26,563 nt of DNA from Candidatus Bathyarchaeota archaeon (lineage in GTDB: Archaea; Thermoproteota; Bathyarchaeia; TCS64). Position 1 is the first letter of the stretch. Every line of letters starts with the position of its first letter. Below are positions 7,497 to 14,440 of the stretch, in pieces. Position numbers and translations under genes: made by a program. Where the stretch lies: positions 1 to 26,563 of the forward strand of contig JAFGTA010000185.1 in the NCBI GenBank assembly GCA_016934355.1. Reading direction: 5' to 3'. The notes beneath the pieces are model-generated. The model had not been told where the DNA came from. It saw only the letters and a program-made list of their open reading frames with translations, and did not search any database.

Positions 7497-7715
7497 TTAG
7501 AGGACGTTTTTCGCGGTGGCTGTGAGGCTGTGCTTTTCGCCGGATGCCTCTAGGAACCCTGCTCCGACTAGCTCCCTGAGCCCGCTCCTGACCTTGAACA
7601 GCGGCTGCCCCGTGGCTGCGGCTATCTCGGCGGGGGTGGATGCGCCGTTCTTCACGGCGCGCAGGGTCTCTACGCCTGTCCCCGTTGGTTTTCCGTCTGG
7701 TGACACGCAGGGCAT
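7497..7715 (-). CDS. Small winged-helix protein, second gene after peroxiredoxin
   Basis: 72 residues with a helix-turn-helix pattern: GVETLRAVKNGASTPAEIAAATG then LFKVRSGLRELVGAGFLE and a short wing ending in LTATAKNVL. It resembles stand-alone archaeal winged-helix domains. Its ATG lies 4 nt after the peroxiredoxin stop, so the two are cotranscribed. It may regulate the operon, perhaps in response to oxidation. It has a single Cys (C3), so a two-Cys redox switch within one subunit is not possible. Confidence 0.72.
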   Translation of the reverse strand: MPCVSPDGKPTGTGVETLRAVKNGASTPAEIAAATGQPLFKVRSGLRELVGAGFLEASGEKHSLTATAKNVL

Positions 7716-7719
7716 GTTA

Positions 7720-8364
7720 TCACAGCTTCTTGAAGCAGAGGTACCAGTCCTTGCAGTCGTAGCCTTCCTTGACCCGCTCCTCGGCGGCCTCGGCTGTGTG
7801 GGGCGGAGGCACGACGACGGGGTCTCCCTTCTTCCAGTTGGCTGGGGTGGCTACGCCGTACTCGTCTGTGGTCTGGAGGGCTTCTATGATCCTTAGTATC
7901 TCCTGCATGTTGCGCCCCGTTGTGAGCGGGTAGTACAGTATGGTTCTGAGTGTTCCCTCGGGGTCGATGACGAATACTGTTCTCACGGTCTCTGTCTTGC
8001 TCTGGGCCGGGTGGATCATGCCGAAGAGGGTGGAGACCTCCTTGTTGAGGTCTGCGATGATGGGGAAAGGTATCTTGACTCCCATCTTCTCCTCGACGTT
8101 CCTGACCCACGCTATGTGGCTGGACGTGCTGTCTACGCTGAGGCCGAGGAGCTCTGTGTTGCGTTTCTGGAGCTCTGGGTATATCTCGGCGAAGGCGATG
8201 AACTCGGTGGTGCACACCGGCGTGAAGTCGGCGGGGTGGCTGAATAGGATTAGCCAGCTTCCCTTGTAGTCGCTTAGTCTGAGGGTTCCGTGCGTGGTGG
8301 GCGCCTCGAACTCGGGCGCCTTCTCCCCGATGAGGGGCATCTTAGGTGTTTGTGTTGCTTCCAT
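7720..8364 (-). CDS. Archaeal Prx6-type peroxiredoxin (thiol peroxidase)
   Basis: AhpC/TSA-family peroxidase that reduces peroxides. With the ATG at 8364 it has 214 residues. The peroxidatic Cys is in [11 protein letters not shown] (C51) and two further Cys are near the C-terminus in YDCKDWYLC (C204, C210), the arrangement of archaeal three-Cys Prx6 enzymes. The [13 protein letters not shown] active-site loop and the later [12 protein letters not shown] loop are family hallmarks. I prefer ATG 8364 because AGGTGA sits 5 nt upstream. The in-frame GTG at 8373 is part of that sequence. Unlike some relatives it ends four residues after the last Cys. A TATA-like element is on the minus strand at 8416-8408. 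Operon with the small winged-helix gene. Confidence 0.93.
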   Translation of the reverse strand: MEATQTPKMPLIGEKAPEFEAPTTHGTLRLSDYKGSWLILFSHPADFTPVCTTEFIAFAEIYPELQKRNTELLGLSVDSTSSHIAWVRNVEEKMGVKIPFPIIADLNKEVSTLFGMIHPAQSKTETVRTVFVIDPEGTLRTILYYPLTTGRNMQEILRIIEALQTTDEYGVATPANWKKGDPVVVPPPHTAEAAEERVKEGYDCKDWYLCFKKL

Positions 8365-8454
8365 AAGATTCACCTATTTAGGCTAGGTTAAACTGGAAAA
8401 ACCGCGGAAAATAAAGGTATCTGAATGAGGCTAACATTAGTCAACGCGTTTTTT

Positions 8455-8727
8455 CTACGCTATTATTTGTACATACACTATTACTAGTAATCCAATTATT
8501 GTTAATCTGAATAATATTTTGTTAATGGATAGCCCTGAATCTTCGTTTTCCAGACCCTTTTTATCGAATGGATTATAGTGGGTGAAATAAGATACGAGTC
8601 CAACAACCAGCAGTGTTTGACCCCAAGAGAACCCTGCTCTATGAGTGATTTTTTCGTAGACGCCTATCCACGCCCCACACACTGACGTGACTAGGCTTAC
8701 TTCGAAATCCTTGTAGCTTATTTTCAT
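8455..8727 (-). CDS. Small membrane protein of unknown function
   Basis: 90 residues, no family recognised. Two hydrophobic segments are visible: about 35-50 (WGQTLLVVGLVSYFTHY) and 70-89 (ILFRLTIIGLLVIVYVQIIA). The gene is AT-rich relative to the window. The ATG at 8727 has a TATA-like element on the minus strand at 8760-8752, giving a leaderless arrangement, which supports the gene being real. It may be cotranscribed with the peroxiredoxin operon downstream (90-nt gap), but that has its own promoter. Confidence 0.5.
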   Translation of the reverse strand: MKISYKDFEVSLVTSVCGAWIGVYEKITHRAGFSWGQTLLVVGLVSYFTHYNPFDKKGLENEDSGLSINKILFRLTIIGLLVIVYVQIIA

Positions 8728-8913
8728 AAATACATTTACATGAGAGGAACGTTAAAAAATAGCCTTTAGATTCTATCCCTTTCTCTGCTAAAGTTCGTAG
8801 CGTTAGCATGTCAGAGGTTCCCAAAGAAATAACATGTAACGATTTTTTCGCTAGATTCCGTGCTACACGGAACATACCACTATAACGTATATTCCATGTC
8901 CTCGTCGAAACAT

Positions 8914-8958
8914 GTGGCTGATAGGGGGGTACCCCCCGGGAAACCGGAAACCAGCCAC
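8914..8958. repeat. Foldable GC-rich block with outer stem GTGGCTG/CAGCCAC
   Basis: GTGGCTG (8914-8920) pairs with CAGCCAC (8952-8958). Inside lie the perfect 14-bp palindrome GGGGGGTACCCCCC (8924-8937) and two GGAAACC-like mini-hairpins. It could be part of a structured RNA or only a palindromic DNA site; no known RNA family is recognised. Confidence 0.35.
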
Positions 8959-9127
8959 CTTCAGCCTAAAGAAGGCCCAGAACAGCCTCTTTCCGATACT
9001 GATCTACGCAAAAGTGCTATCCATACAGTGCAAAAACGCTATCCACCGAAGCCGAATAAATAGAAAATTTTTCCCGAAATTGCAGCCTACCTGCAACAAG
9101 CAGCCCAAGACCGCTTCCAGAAAACGC

Positions 9128-9157
9128 TTATTCCCGGTAACAGGGAATAACTTTTTT
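9128..9157 (+). terminator. Hairpin plus T6, terminator-like
   Basis: TTATTCCC-GGTAACA-GGGAATAA is a perfect 8-bp hairpin (9128-9150) followed by C and six T (9152-9157). It looks like a plus-strand terminator, although no plus-strand gene is evident just upstream, which leaves open an unseen transcript in 8880-9127. Confidence 0.3.
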
Positions 9158-9183
9158 CCCGAGATTCCGCGTAGGTGGGAACG

Positions 9184-9259
9184 TGGTAGCCCGGGGGAGA
9201 TTCGAACTCCCGTCTGAGGCTCCAAAGGCCCCCATCCTTGTCCACTAGACGACCGGGCT
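9184..9259 (-). tRNA. trnQ: tRNA-Gln (anticodon TTG) with encoded CCA
   Basis: Minus strand, full cloverleaf. Acceptor AGCCCGG (9259-9253) pairs with CCGGGCT (9194-9188). D-arm GTCT/GGAT, anticodon stem GGGGC/GCCTC with loop CTTTGGA giving anticodon TTG, T-arm GGGAG-TTCGAAT-CTCCC. Discriminator A at 9187 and genome-encoded CCA at 9186-9184. No intron. The body is 73 nt before CCA. A TATA element lies about 28 nt upstream. Confidence 0.96.
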
Positions 9260-9283
9260 CCGACCACGTAATAACCCGTAGCA

Positions 9284-9291
9284 TTATAAAT
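9284..9291. promoter_or_regulatory. Shared TATA element between tRNA-Gln and GNAT gene
   Basis: TTATAAAT on the plus strand, read as ATTTATAA on the minus strand. Its centre is about 26 nt from the GNAT ATG (9313) and about 28 nt from the tRNA 5' end (9259). Both spacings fit archaeal start-site placement, and no other TATA-like sequence exists in the 53-nt gap. Confidence 0.5.
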
Positions 9292-9312
9292 CTTAAACCA
9301 TACCAGTCAAAC

Positions 9313-9822
9313 ATGGCCCAAACAAGACAGGCCACCCAAAAAGACATCCCCAAAATCCTAGAGTACAGACAAAAACTACAGCAACACCTAACCCAGCGCA
9401 ACCCCAAACTATGGAGACGCGACCCCGACTCACCCAGCCTCAGAAAAGAAGTTGAAGACACCATCACCCAAGAAGGCGGATGGTGCATCGTCGCCGAGAT
9501 CGATCGCCGACCCGTCGGCTTCATCAGCGGAGCGGTGAAGACCCGTGTAGACGAGCACCCGCCCATCATCGGCATCATAGGCGTCATCTACGTCGAACCC
9601 GAGTTCAGACGCATGGGAGTCGGCGGCCAGCTGGTCAAAGAACTCCTGGAACGGTTCACCGACCAAGGCGCAGAGGACATAACCCTCAGACACGTCGTAG
9701 GCAACACCGAGGCCGAACAGTTCTGGAATGGACTCGGCTTCGAGCCGCGGATAACGGTGGCCAACGCGACGCCCAGCCGCGTCAAGCAGTCCCTCGACAA
9801 TAAGCCTTTTAATCGAGGGTGA
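9313..9822 (+). CDS. GNAT family N-acetyltransferase
   Basis: 169-residue acetyltransferase using acetyl-CoA. The pyrophosphate-binding motif A is VEPEFRRMGVGGQLVKELLE (about 97-116, R/Q-x2-G-x-G form) and the C-terminal NTEAEQFWNGLGFE is the usual GNAT motif B. The start is ATG 9313 rather than any earlier codon, because upstream sequence is the tRNA gene and its shared TATA box. The next gene begins 21 nt downstream, so the two are probably cotranscribed. The substrate (protein N-terminus, amine or antibiotic) is not predictable. Confidence 0.88.
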   Translation: MAQTRQATQKDIPKILEYRQKLQQHLTQRNPKLWRRDPDSPSLRKEVEDTITQEGGWCIVAEIDRRPVGFISGAVKTRVDEHPPIIGIIGVIYVEPEFRRMGVGGQLVKELLERFTDQGAEDITLRHVVGNTEAEQFWNGLGFEPRITVANATPSRVKQSLDNKPFNRG

Positions 9823-9842
9823 AGCATCAAGCGGGGACAGAG

Positions 9843-10109
9843 ATGGAGCTAACAGGCGAACAGAAACGCGGCCTCAGGGCGCGGGCCCACACCCTCAAAC
9901 CCACAGTGCAGATAGGCAGAAACGGCGTCACCGAGACCCAGCTAAAGCAGATCAAAGACGAGCTGGAGCGCCACGAGCTCATCAAGGTAAAGTTCAACGA
10001 CTACAAGACCCGGAGAGAGGAGCTCTCAGACCTCATAGCGGAGAAGACTGGCAGCGAAAGGATACAGCTCATTGGGAACACCCTCGTCCTCTACAAAGAG
10101 AAAGAATAA
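9843..10109 (+). CDS. YhbY/CRM-domain RNA-binding protein
   Basis: 88 residues forming one CRM (CRS1-YhbY) domain: LTGEQKRGLRARAHTLKP, then VQIGRNGVTETQ with the GxxG-like loop, ELIKVKF, and the final LIGNTLVLYKE strand. Bacterial YhbY binds the large ribosomal subunit precursor; archaeal forms are assumed to act in rRNA or tRNA maturation. ATG 9843 follows a GGGGA-containing leader. A longer GTG start at 9819 would overlap the GNAT stop and adds residues not typical of the domain. Confidence 0.9.
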   Translation: MELTGEQKRGLRARAHTLKPTVQIGRNGVTETQLKQIKDELERHELIKVKFNDYKTRREELSDLIAEKTGSERIQLIGNTLVLYKEKE

Positions 10110-10140
10110 GCCCAGCCCAGAAATTTTAAGCCTCCGCAGA

Positions 10141-10184
10141 GTTTTTAAGTTGATGTGTCGGTTTCAGCCATGACGCAGGCTTGA
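10141..10184 (+). promoter_or_regulatory. lrp promoter with four-codon upstream reading frame
   Basis: TATA-like GTTTTTAAG (10141-10149) predicts a start near 10171, at an ATG (10170). That ATG opens a mini-frame ATG-ACG-CAG-GCT-TGA whose stop (10182-10184) overlaps the TTG start (10181) of the first Lrp gene. Ribosomes starting at the 5' end would stop exactly on the real start codon. Confidence 0.35.
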
Positions 10185-10654
10185 AGATCGACGAGATAGA
10201 CGTAGCCATCCTACGCGCACTCCAGAAAGACGCCCGCACCAAGTACTCGGACATCGCAAACCAGTGCGAAGTCTCCGTGGACACCATAATCAAACGCTTC
10301 AGGAAACTCAGGCGCAACGGCGTAGTGAAGCGCACCACCCTCCTCCTAGACCCCCGCAGCTTCGGGCAGGAGGTAATCGCCAACTTCGCGGTAGACGCCG
10401 AGCCCTCATGCATCCCGGAGGTTATCTCGTTCCTACGGGAGCAGAGCGGCGTCGTATTCGCCACCCACAGCATGGGCAGCTACGATGTCTTCGCCATAGC
10501 CATGAAGCGCACCATGAACGAGATGAACACCCTCAAGGAGACCATCCAGAGCCACACCAAGGTCAACGAAGTCCAGACCAGCATCTGGGTAGACCAGTTC
10601 CTCCTCTGCCCCCAGAACTTCGAGCTAGAACCACTCCTGGAGGCCCGGAGATGA
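10181..10654 (+). CDS. Lrp/AsnC family transcriptional regulator (first of tandem pair)
   Basis: 157 residues. The N-terminal AsnC-type HTH (IDEIDVAILRALQKDARTKY, SDIANQCEVSVDTIIKRFRKLRRNGVVKRTTLLLDP; about 2-58) is followed by a RAM ligand-binding domain (about 63-145) of the babbab type. It starts at TTG 10181; the ATG at 10170 is out of frame and stops at once. Its TGA overlaps the next gene's ATG (ATGA), so the two regulators are made from one message and may form heteromers. The amt gene downstream suggests a role in nitrogen or amino-acid control. Confidence 0.9.
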   Translation: MKIDEIDVAILRALQKDARTKYSDIANQCEVSVDTIIKRFRKLRRNGVVKRTTLLLDPRSFGQEVIANFAVDAEPSCIPEVISFLREQSGVVFATHSMGSYDVFAIAMKRTMNEMNTLKETIQSHTKVNEVQTSIWVDQFLLCPQNFELEPLLEARR

Positions 10655-11103
10655 GCGAACTCGACAAAGAGATAATCGAAGCCCTCACAGACAACGCACG
10701 CCTCAGCTTCAGGCGGATAGCCAGCCAGACCGACAGATCCACAGACACCATAATCAACCACTACAACCAGATGACCGAGAGAGGCGAGATCCGGGGCAGC
10801 ACCGTCGTAGTCGACCTTGAGAGGATCGGCTACGAGGGCGTCGCTGCGTTCCACATAGACGTCACCACCGCCCAGGGCCACGACCCCAACAAAGTGCTGG
10901 AGACCCTCATCAAGATGCCCAACGTCATAGTCGCCACCAAGACCGTGGGGGAGCACGACCTACTCGTCCTCGCCGTCATTCACGACATGAAGCACTACAT
11001 GGACCTCGGCCTCGACATAACGGGGATACCGGGCGTCAAGAACATTAGCTCCAACGTCTGGGCGGGGCCCGCGGAGATCAGCCCAAAGTACTTCATAATT
11101 TAG
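10651..11103 (+). CDS. Lrp/AsnC family transcriptional regulator (second of tandem pair)
   Basis: 150 residues starting at ATG 10651, in a 4-nt ATGA overlap with the first regulator. The HTH covers about 4-50 (LDKEIIEALTDNARLSFRRIA, RSTDTIINHYNQMTERGEI) and the RAM domain about 58-140 (VAAFHIDVTT, ATKTVGEHDLLVLAVIHDM, VKNISSNVWAG). It is clearly diverged from its partner, including in the recognition helix (NHYNQMTERG versus KRFRKLRRNG), so the pair is not a recent duplicate. A 284-nt gap separates it from the amt start. Confidence 0.9.
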   Translation: MSELDKEIIEALTDNARLSFRRIASQTDRSTDTIINHYNQMTERGEIRGSTVVVDLERIGYEGVAAFHIDVTTAQGHDPNKVLETLIKMPNVIVATKTVGEHDLLVLAVIHDMKHYMDLGLDITGIPGVKNISSNVWAGPAEISPKYFII

Positions 11104-11298
11104 CTAAATACCTATAAGAACGAAATCGCAGAAAAAACCGAAAAAACAAGATCAGCCGCGGGTTAATGCTTAAAATTTCATAATTCTCGCCGCCGACGCA
11201 TCCAGTACAAGAGAATCATGCGAAAACCTTCTTACTGAATCGGTTCAATGAAAGATGAAGTGACGACATAATCGCCGCATTATCGCACCGGACATCAT

Positions 11299-11340
11299 AA
11301 ACGTCAGAAGAATCAGACGTTTTCTCGAAACATTATATAA
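11299..11340 (+). promoter_or_regulatory. amt promoter with upstream inverted repeat
   Basis: The TATA box is ATTATATAA (11332-11340). Upstream of it AAACGTC (11299-11305) and GACGTTT (11316-11322) form a perfect 7-bp inverted repeat with a 10-nt spacer. The position just upstream of TATA/BRE is that of archaeal activator sites. The TATA box also shows that the earlier in-frame codon at 11346 is too close to the promoter to be used, so translation begins at ATG 11388. A second near-palindrome, TGAATCGGTTCA, lies at 11236-11247. Confidence 0.5.
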
Positions 11341-11387
11341 GAAACTTGAAATATCGATGCAGGCGCCGTTTCTGCAGTGTTCAATAT

Positions 11388-12614
11388 ATGAATCCCGGAG
11401 ACATAGCCTGGGTGGGAACAGCCACCGCCCTAGTAATGATCATGACGCCGGCGCTAGGCTTCTTCTACGCCGGACTCGTACGACGCAAGAACCTCGTGTC
11501 AACCCTCGTCCAATGCATAATCATATTCGCAGTGGTCAGCCTGGTCTGGACCCTATGGGGCTACAGCCTAGCCTTCGGACCCAGCATAGGCGGAGTCATA
11601 GGCGACCTCAGCCACTTCGCCCTAAATGGCGTCGGCCTGGAGCCAGACGGCATATACACTACAGCCATCCCCGTGCTCCTCTTCTTCGCCTTCCAGCTAA
11701 AGTTCGCCGCCATCACCCCCGCCCTGATAATAGGCGCCTTCGCCGAGCGCATCAGGTTCAAAGCCCTCATGATATTCATCATAGTCTGGGCGACCCTGAT
11801 CTACAGCCCCATAGCGCACTGGGTGTGGAACCCCGACGGCTGGCTCGGAAATCTCGGCGCCATCGACTTCGCGGGAGGCACGGTAGTCCACATCTCAGCC
11901 GGCCTCAGTGCCCTAGCGTCGGCCCTCGTAATCGGCAGACGGGAGGGCATCGACACCGACGACTCTGAGCCTAACAACATCCCCTATGTGATACTCGGGA
12001 CAGCAATCCTATGGTTCGGCTGGTTCGGGTTCAACGCCGGCAGCAGCCTCGCGGCGAACGGCGTCGCAGTCATAGCGATGGTGGTCACCAACACCGCAGC
12101 TGCCACGGCGGGCGTCACATGGATGATAGTGGACTGGGTGCGGAAAGGCAAGCCCAGCGCCGTCGGCTTCTGCGTCGGAGCGGTGTGCGGCCTCGTCGCC
12201 ATCACCCCGGGCAGCGGTTACGTCACCGTCGTCTCAGCCATAATAATCGGAGCCGTAGTCGGCGTACTGTCCTACACGGTAGCCAACTGGAGGCTCACGA
12301 GAACCAAGATCGACGACAGCCTGGACGTCTTCGCGTGCCACGGCGTCGGAGGCATCTGGGGCGCCATCGCCACAGGCCTCTTCGCGACCCTAGCCGTTAA
12401 CCCCGGCGGGGCGAACGGCCTCTTCTACGGTAACCCGGGGCAGCTCGTCTCCCAGCTCATAGCCATCGTGGTGGTGGGCGCCTACAGCTTCTTCGGCTCC
12501 TACTTGCTGCTGAAGGCTATCGACAAGATTACGCCGCTGAGGGTGTCTGTCGAGGAGGAGGTAGCAGGGCTGGACTTGAGCCAGCACGGCGAACACGCCT
12601 ACGCCTTGGACTAA
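11388..12614 (+). CDS. amt: Ammonium transporter (Amt)
   Basis: 408-residue Amt channel with about 11 membrane helices, for uptake of ammonium. The twin histidines are H168 (GGTVVHISAG) and H318 (DVFACHGVGGIWG), and D160 and the AHWVWNPDGWLG segment (143-154) near the ammonium site are present. The N-terminus has no long signal-type extension. Start 11388 is set by the promoter. No GlnK/PII gene follows, which is unusual because amt and glnK are commonly adjacent; regulation may rest on the two Lrp-type proteins encoded just upstream. Confidence 0.96.
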   Translation: MNPGDIAWVGTATALVMIMTPALGFFYAGLVRRKNLVSTLVQCIIIFAVVSLVWTLWGYSLAFGPSIGGVIGDLSHFALNGVGLEPDGIYTTAIPVLLFFAFQLKFAAITPALIIGAFAERIRFKALMIFIIVWATLIYSPIAHWVWNPDGWLGNLGAIDFAGGTVVHISAGLSALASALVIGRREGIDTDDSEPNNIPYVILGTAILWFGWFGFNAGSSLAANGVAVIAMVVTNTAAATAGVTWMIVDWVRKGKPSAVGFCVGAVCGLVAITPGSGYVTVVSAIIIGAVVGVLSYTVANWRLTRTKIDDSLDVFACHGVGGIWGAIATGLFATLAVNPGGANGLFYGNPGQLVSQLIAIVVVGAYSFFGSYLLLKAIDKITPLRVSVEEEVAGLDLSQHGEHAYALD

Positions 12615-12701
12615 CCCACCCCTTTTCTTATTCACTAACATAAGACTACGGTATAGGTCAACAATAACGAGACAACTAACTAGACATTAACCCGGGATAA
12701 G

Positions 12702-13307
12702 TTACCGTTTCATGCGGGCGGCGAGCACCCGGTACCCGCTCTTCCTCTCCACGACGCTGTGCCCGCCGAAGCTCTCGTCGAGAAGCCTCGCCAGAGCCTT
12801 ACCCCCCTTATTAGACTGGATCACGAGCTGGAGAGACCCTCCCTCGACGAGGTGATCAACAGCCCCCGTAACCAGAGGCTTCACGACCTTCCTCATCCCA
12901 GCGGAGATGGGCGGGTTGGACACTATGGTGTCGAACTTCTCCCCCTCGACGGGCTCGTACAGGTTGCCCGTAGCCACCCTGGCGTTACCGAGGCCCAACC
13001 TATCCACGTTCATCGAGGCCACCATGGTGGCCCTCTCGTTCACGTCGGTCATCGTCACCGACAAGCCTGGGCTGATGGACGCGGCGACCACCCCGATGAC
13101 GCCCATGCCGCAGCCGACGTCGAGGAAGCCGCCCACCTCGGGGACATCCATGGACTCCACGAGGACGCGGGTGCCCAGATCGATCTTCTTTGCGCTGAAG
13201 AGCCCAGACGCTGTTAGCAGCCTGTACCTGCGCCCCCGGAGAACCGTGTCGATCAACCCCATCTCCAGACGCGACTTGGGGCTGGACGAGAAGTAGTGGT
13301 CACTCAA
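12702..13307 (-). CDS. RsmC-like class I SAM methyltransferase
   Basis: 201 residues of the small-domain rRNA-methyltransferase type. It opens with HYFSSSPKSR, typical of RsmC and archaeal MJ0882-like enzymes, followed by LFSAKKIDLGTRVL, motif I FLDVGCGMGV (61-70), D88 of motif II (MTDVN) and the N-P-P catalytic motif (131-133, SNPPI). The NPP motif marks N-methylation of a base, most likely guanine in 16S rRNA. It starts at TTG 13307, 52 nt after the Cbf5 stop, so the two RNA-modification genes probably form an operon. Confidence 0.87.
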   Translation of the reverse strand: MSDHYFSSSPKSRLEMGLIDTVLRGRRYRLLTASGLFSAKKIDLGTRVLVESMDVPEVGGFLDVGCGMGVIGVVAASISPGLSVTMTDVNERATMVASMNVDRLGLGNARVATGNLYEPVEGEKFDTIVSNPPISAGMRKVVKPLVTGAVDHLVEGGSLQLVIQSNKGGKALARLLDESFGGHSVVERKSGYRVLAARMKR

Positions 13308-13359
13308 CGCGGATCAACAATGGACGCAGGGTTCTGTAAACCTTTTGAAAGAAAGGCTG

Positions 13360-14340
13360 TTACCACATCTTGGGGTAGACGCCCATCGGCATCAGCACCC
13401 GGACAGGCGACGCCGCTATGCCGTGGCTCTCCGCCTGCATCTTGCCGCTGGTCATCTCGGCTTTCATCAGCGCCACGCCCTCCTCCTTCAGCGACATCAC
13501 CGCGACGAGGTCGTTCACGTTGATCCCGGTGCTGTACCGGAGAACCCCGGGCACCGCCAGGTGCGCGCCGTTGCACACGGCCTCCACCGCAGAGTCCCTG
13601 ACCCAGATCTTGGGCAGCAGCCCCAGCGCCTCCTCCATGGGGTGGATCAAGTCTCTCAGAGGCTTCTCGTCGCCGTCGTTCCTCACGTCGATGGCGTCCG
13701 TTAGGTCGTACATGGTCACCGCCTGTTCCTCGATGAAGGGGCCGCTCCTTGTGCGCCTGAGCTCCTGCATGTGGGCGCCGGAGCCGAGGTACTCGCCTAC
13801 GTCGAAGCAGAGCTTACGGATGTAGGTGCCGCTCTGGCACTGGACCCTGAAAAGCCAGTTCTTACCGTCCCCCTCAAGGTAGTCGACGCCATATATCCAC
13901 CGCGTCCTGAGGCGGCGCCTCACAGACGACCTGAGGGGCGGCCTCTGGAACAGCTCCCCGGTGAACAGGCCGAGGGCTTCCTTGACCCTCTTCTCGGTCT
14001 CGTCGCCGTGGGTCCGCATTACGCAGACGTACTCCTTCCCGGACTCGAGGAGCGCCCGCACCACCTTCGTGCAGTCCTGAAGTGTGACGGGGAGGACGCC
14101 AGTAACCTTGGGGTCCAGGGTGCCGCCGTGGCCCACCTTGTCAAGCTCAAGCAGCTTCTTCACCCAGGAAGCCACCTCGTGGCTTGTGGGGCCAGGCACC
14201 TTGTCGATGACGGTGATGCCGAACCTGAGGTGCTGCGGCATGGGCCTCTGGTCGGGTGGGCAGCCGTAGTCGGGGTTTGTCTCCTCCTCGGCCTTGACCC
14301 GTACCTCGCGTTTTATCTTCCAGGCGGGCATCTTAGACAT
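13360..14340 (-). CDS. cbf5: Cbf5 / archaeal TruB tRNA-rRNA pseudouridine synthase
   Basis: 326-residue catalytic subunit of the H/ACA guide RNA pseudouridylation complex. It also modifies tRNA U55. The catalytic Asp is D76 in VGHGGTLDPKVTGVLPV; the KVPGPTSHEV and GKEYVCVMRTHGDE stretches are typical. A C-terminal PUA domain spans about 252-326. The N-terminal 40 residues are the basic archaeal-type extension. The ATG at 14340 is 28 nt from a TATA box, so it is probably leaderless. Nop10, Gar1 and L7Ae genes are not in the window. Confidence 0.95.
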   Translation of the reverse strand: MSKMPAWKIKREVRVKAEEETNPDYGCPPDQRPMPQHLRFGITVIDKVPGPTSHEVASWVKKLLELDKVGHGGTLDPKVTGVLPVTLQDCTKVVRALLESGKEYVCVMRTHGDETEKRVKEALGLFTGELFQRPPLRSSVRRRLRTRWIYGVDYLEGDGKNWLFRVQCQSGTYIRKLCFDVGEYLGSGAHMQELRRTRSGPFIEEQAVTMYDLTDAIDVRNDGDEKPLRDLIHPMEEALGLLPKIWVRDSAVEAVCNGAHLAVPGVLRYSTGINVNDLVAVMSLKEEGVALMKAEMTSGKMQAESHGIAASPVRVLMPMGVYPKMW

Positions 14341-14362
14341 TGTACTCAGACAATACAGCGTC

Positions 14363-14406
14363 GGTTTTAAAGGATAGCTCTATTGCTCCCCGGGCAAATG
14401 ATAAAC
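14363..14406. promoter_or_regulatory. Divergent promoter cbf5 / HAD hydrolase
   Basis: The minus-strand TATA CTTTAAAACC (14372-14363) serves cbf5. A plus-strand AT-rich element AAATGATAAAC (14396-14406) is the best TATA candidate for the HAD gene starting at TTG 14441. Confidence 0.4.
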
Positions 14407-14440
14407 GGCGTGAACCCCGATCCTTGGATGCCGATCACAC

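Larger units (their letters stand above)
8728..9183. other. 456-nt region without a supported gene
   Basis: Apart from the TATA element of the gene to its left, it holds a GC-rich foldable block (8914-8958), two imperfect 22-nt tandem units with the shared core GCTATCCA (9016-9023, 9038-9045), a TTGCAG-N5-CTGCAA repeat (9080-9096) and a TTATTCCC hairpin followed by T6 (9128-9157). Reading frames through it show no family likeness and one runs into the tRNA gene, so I do not call a protein. Confidence 0.5.

Noticed and set aside
8639..8875. 78-codon minus-strand frame overlapping the small membrane protein gene
   Set aside because: It overlaps a better candidate with a matching TATA box and has no recognisable domain.
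9009..9052. Two 22-nt near-repeats considered as a CRISPR remnant
   Set aside because: Only two units, no spacer-repeat pattern, mismatches inside, and no cas genes.
8912..9217. 101-codon plus-strand frame ending in SPGEIRTPV
   Set aside because: It runs antisense through the tRNA-Gln gene; that C-terminal string is a common artefact of translating tRNA genes.
10264..10650. Upstream in-frame extension of the second Lrp gene giving a 279-residue protein
   Set aside because: The first 129 codons are an alternative frame of the first Lrp gene with His/Arg/Pro-rich nonsense; the ATG at 10651 gives a normal Lrp.
11346..11387. 14-codon N-terminal extension of Amt
   Set aside because: It begins 6 nt after the TATA box and would not be in the transcript.
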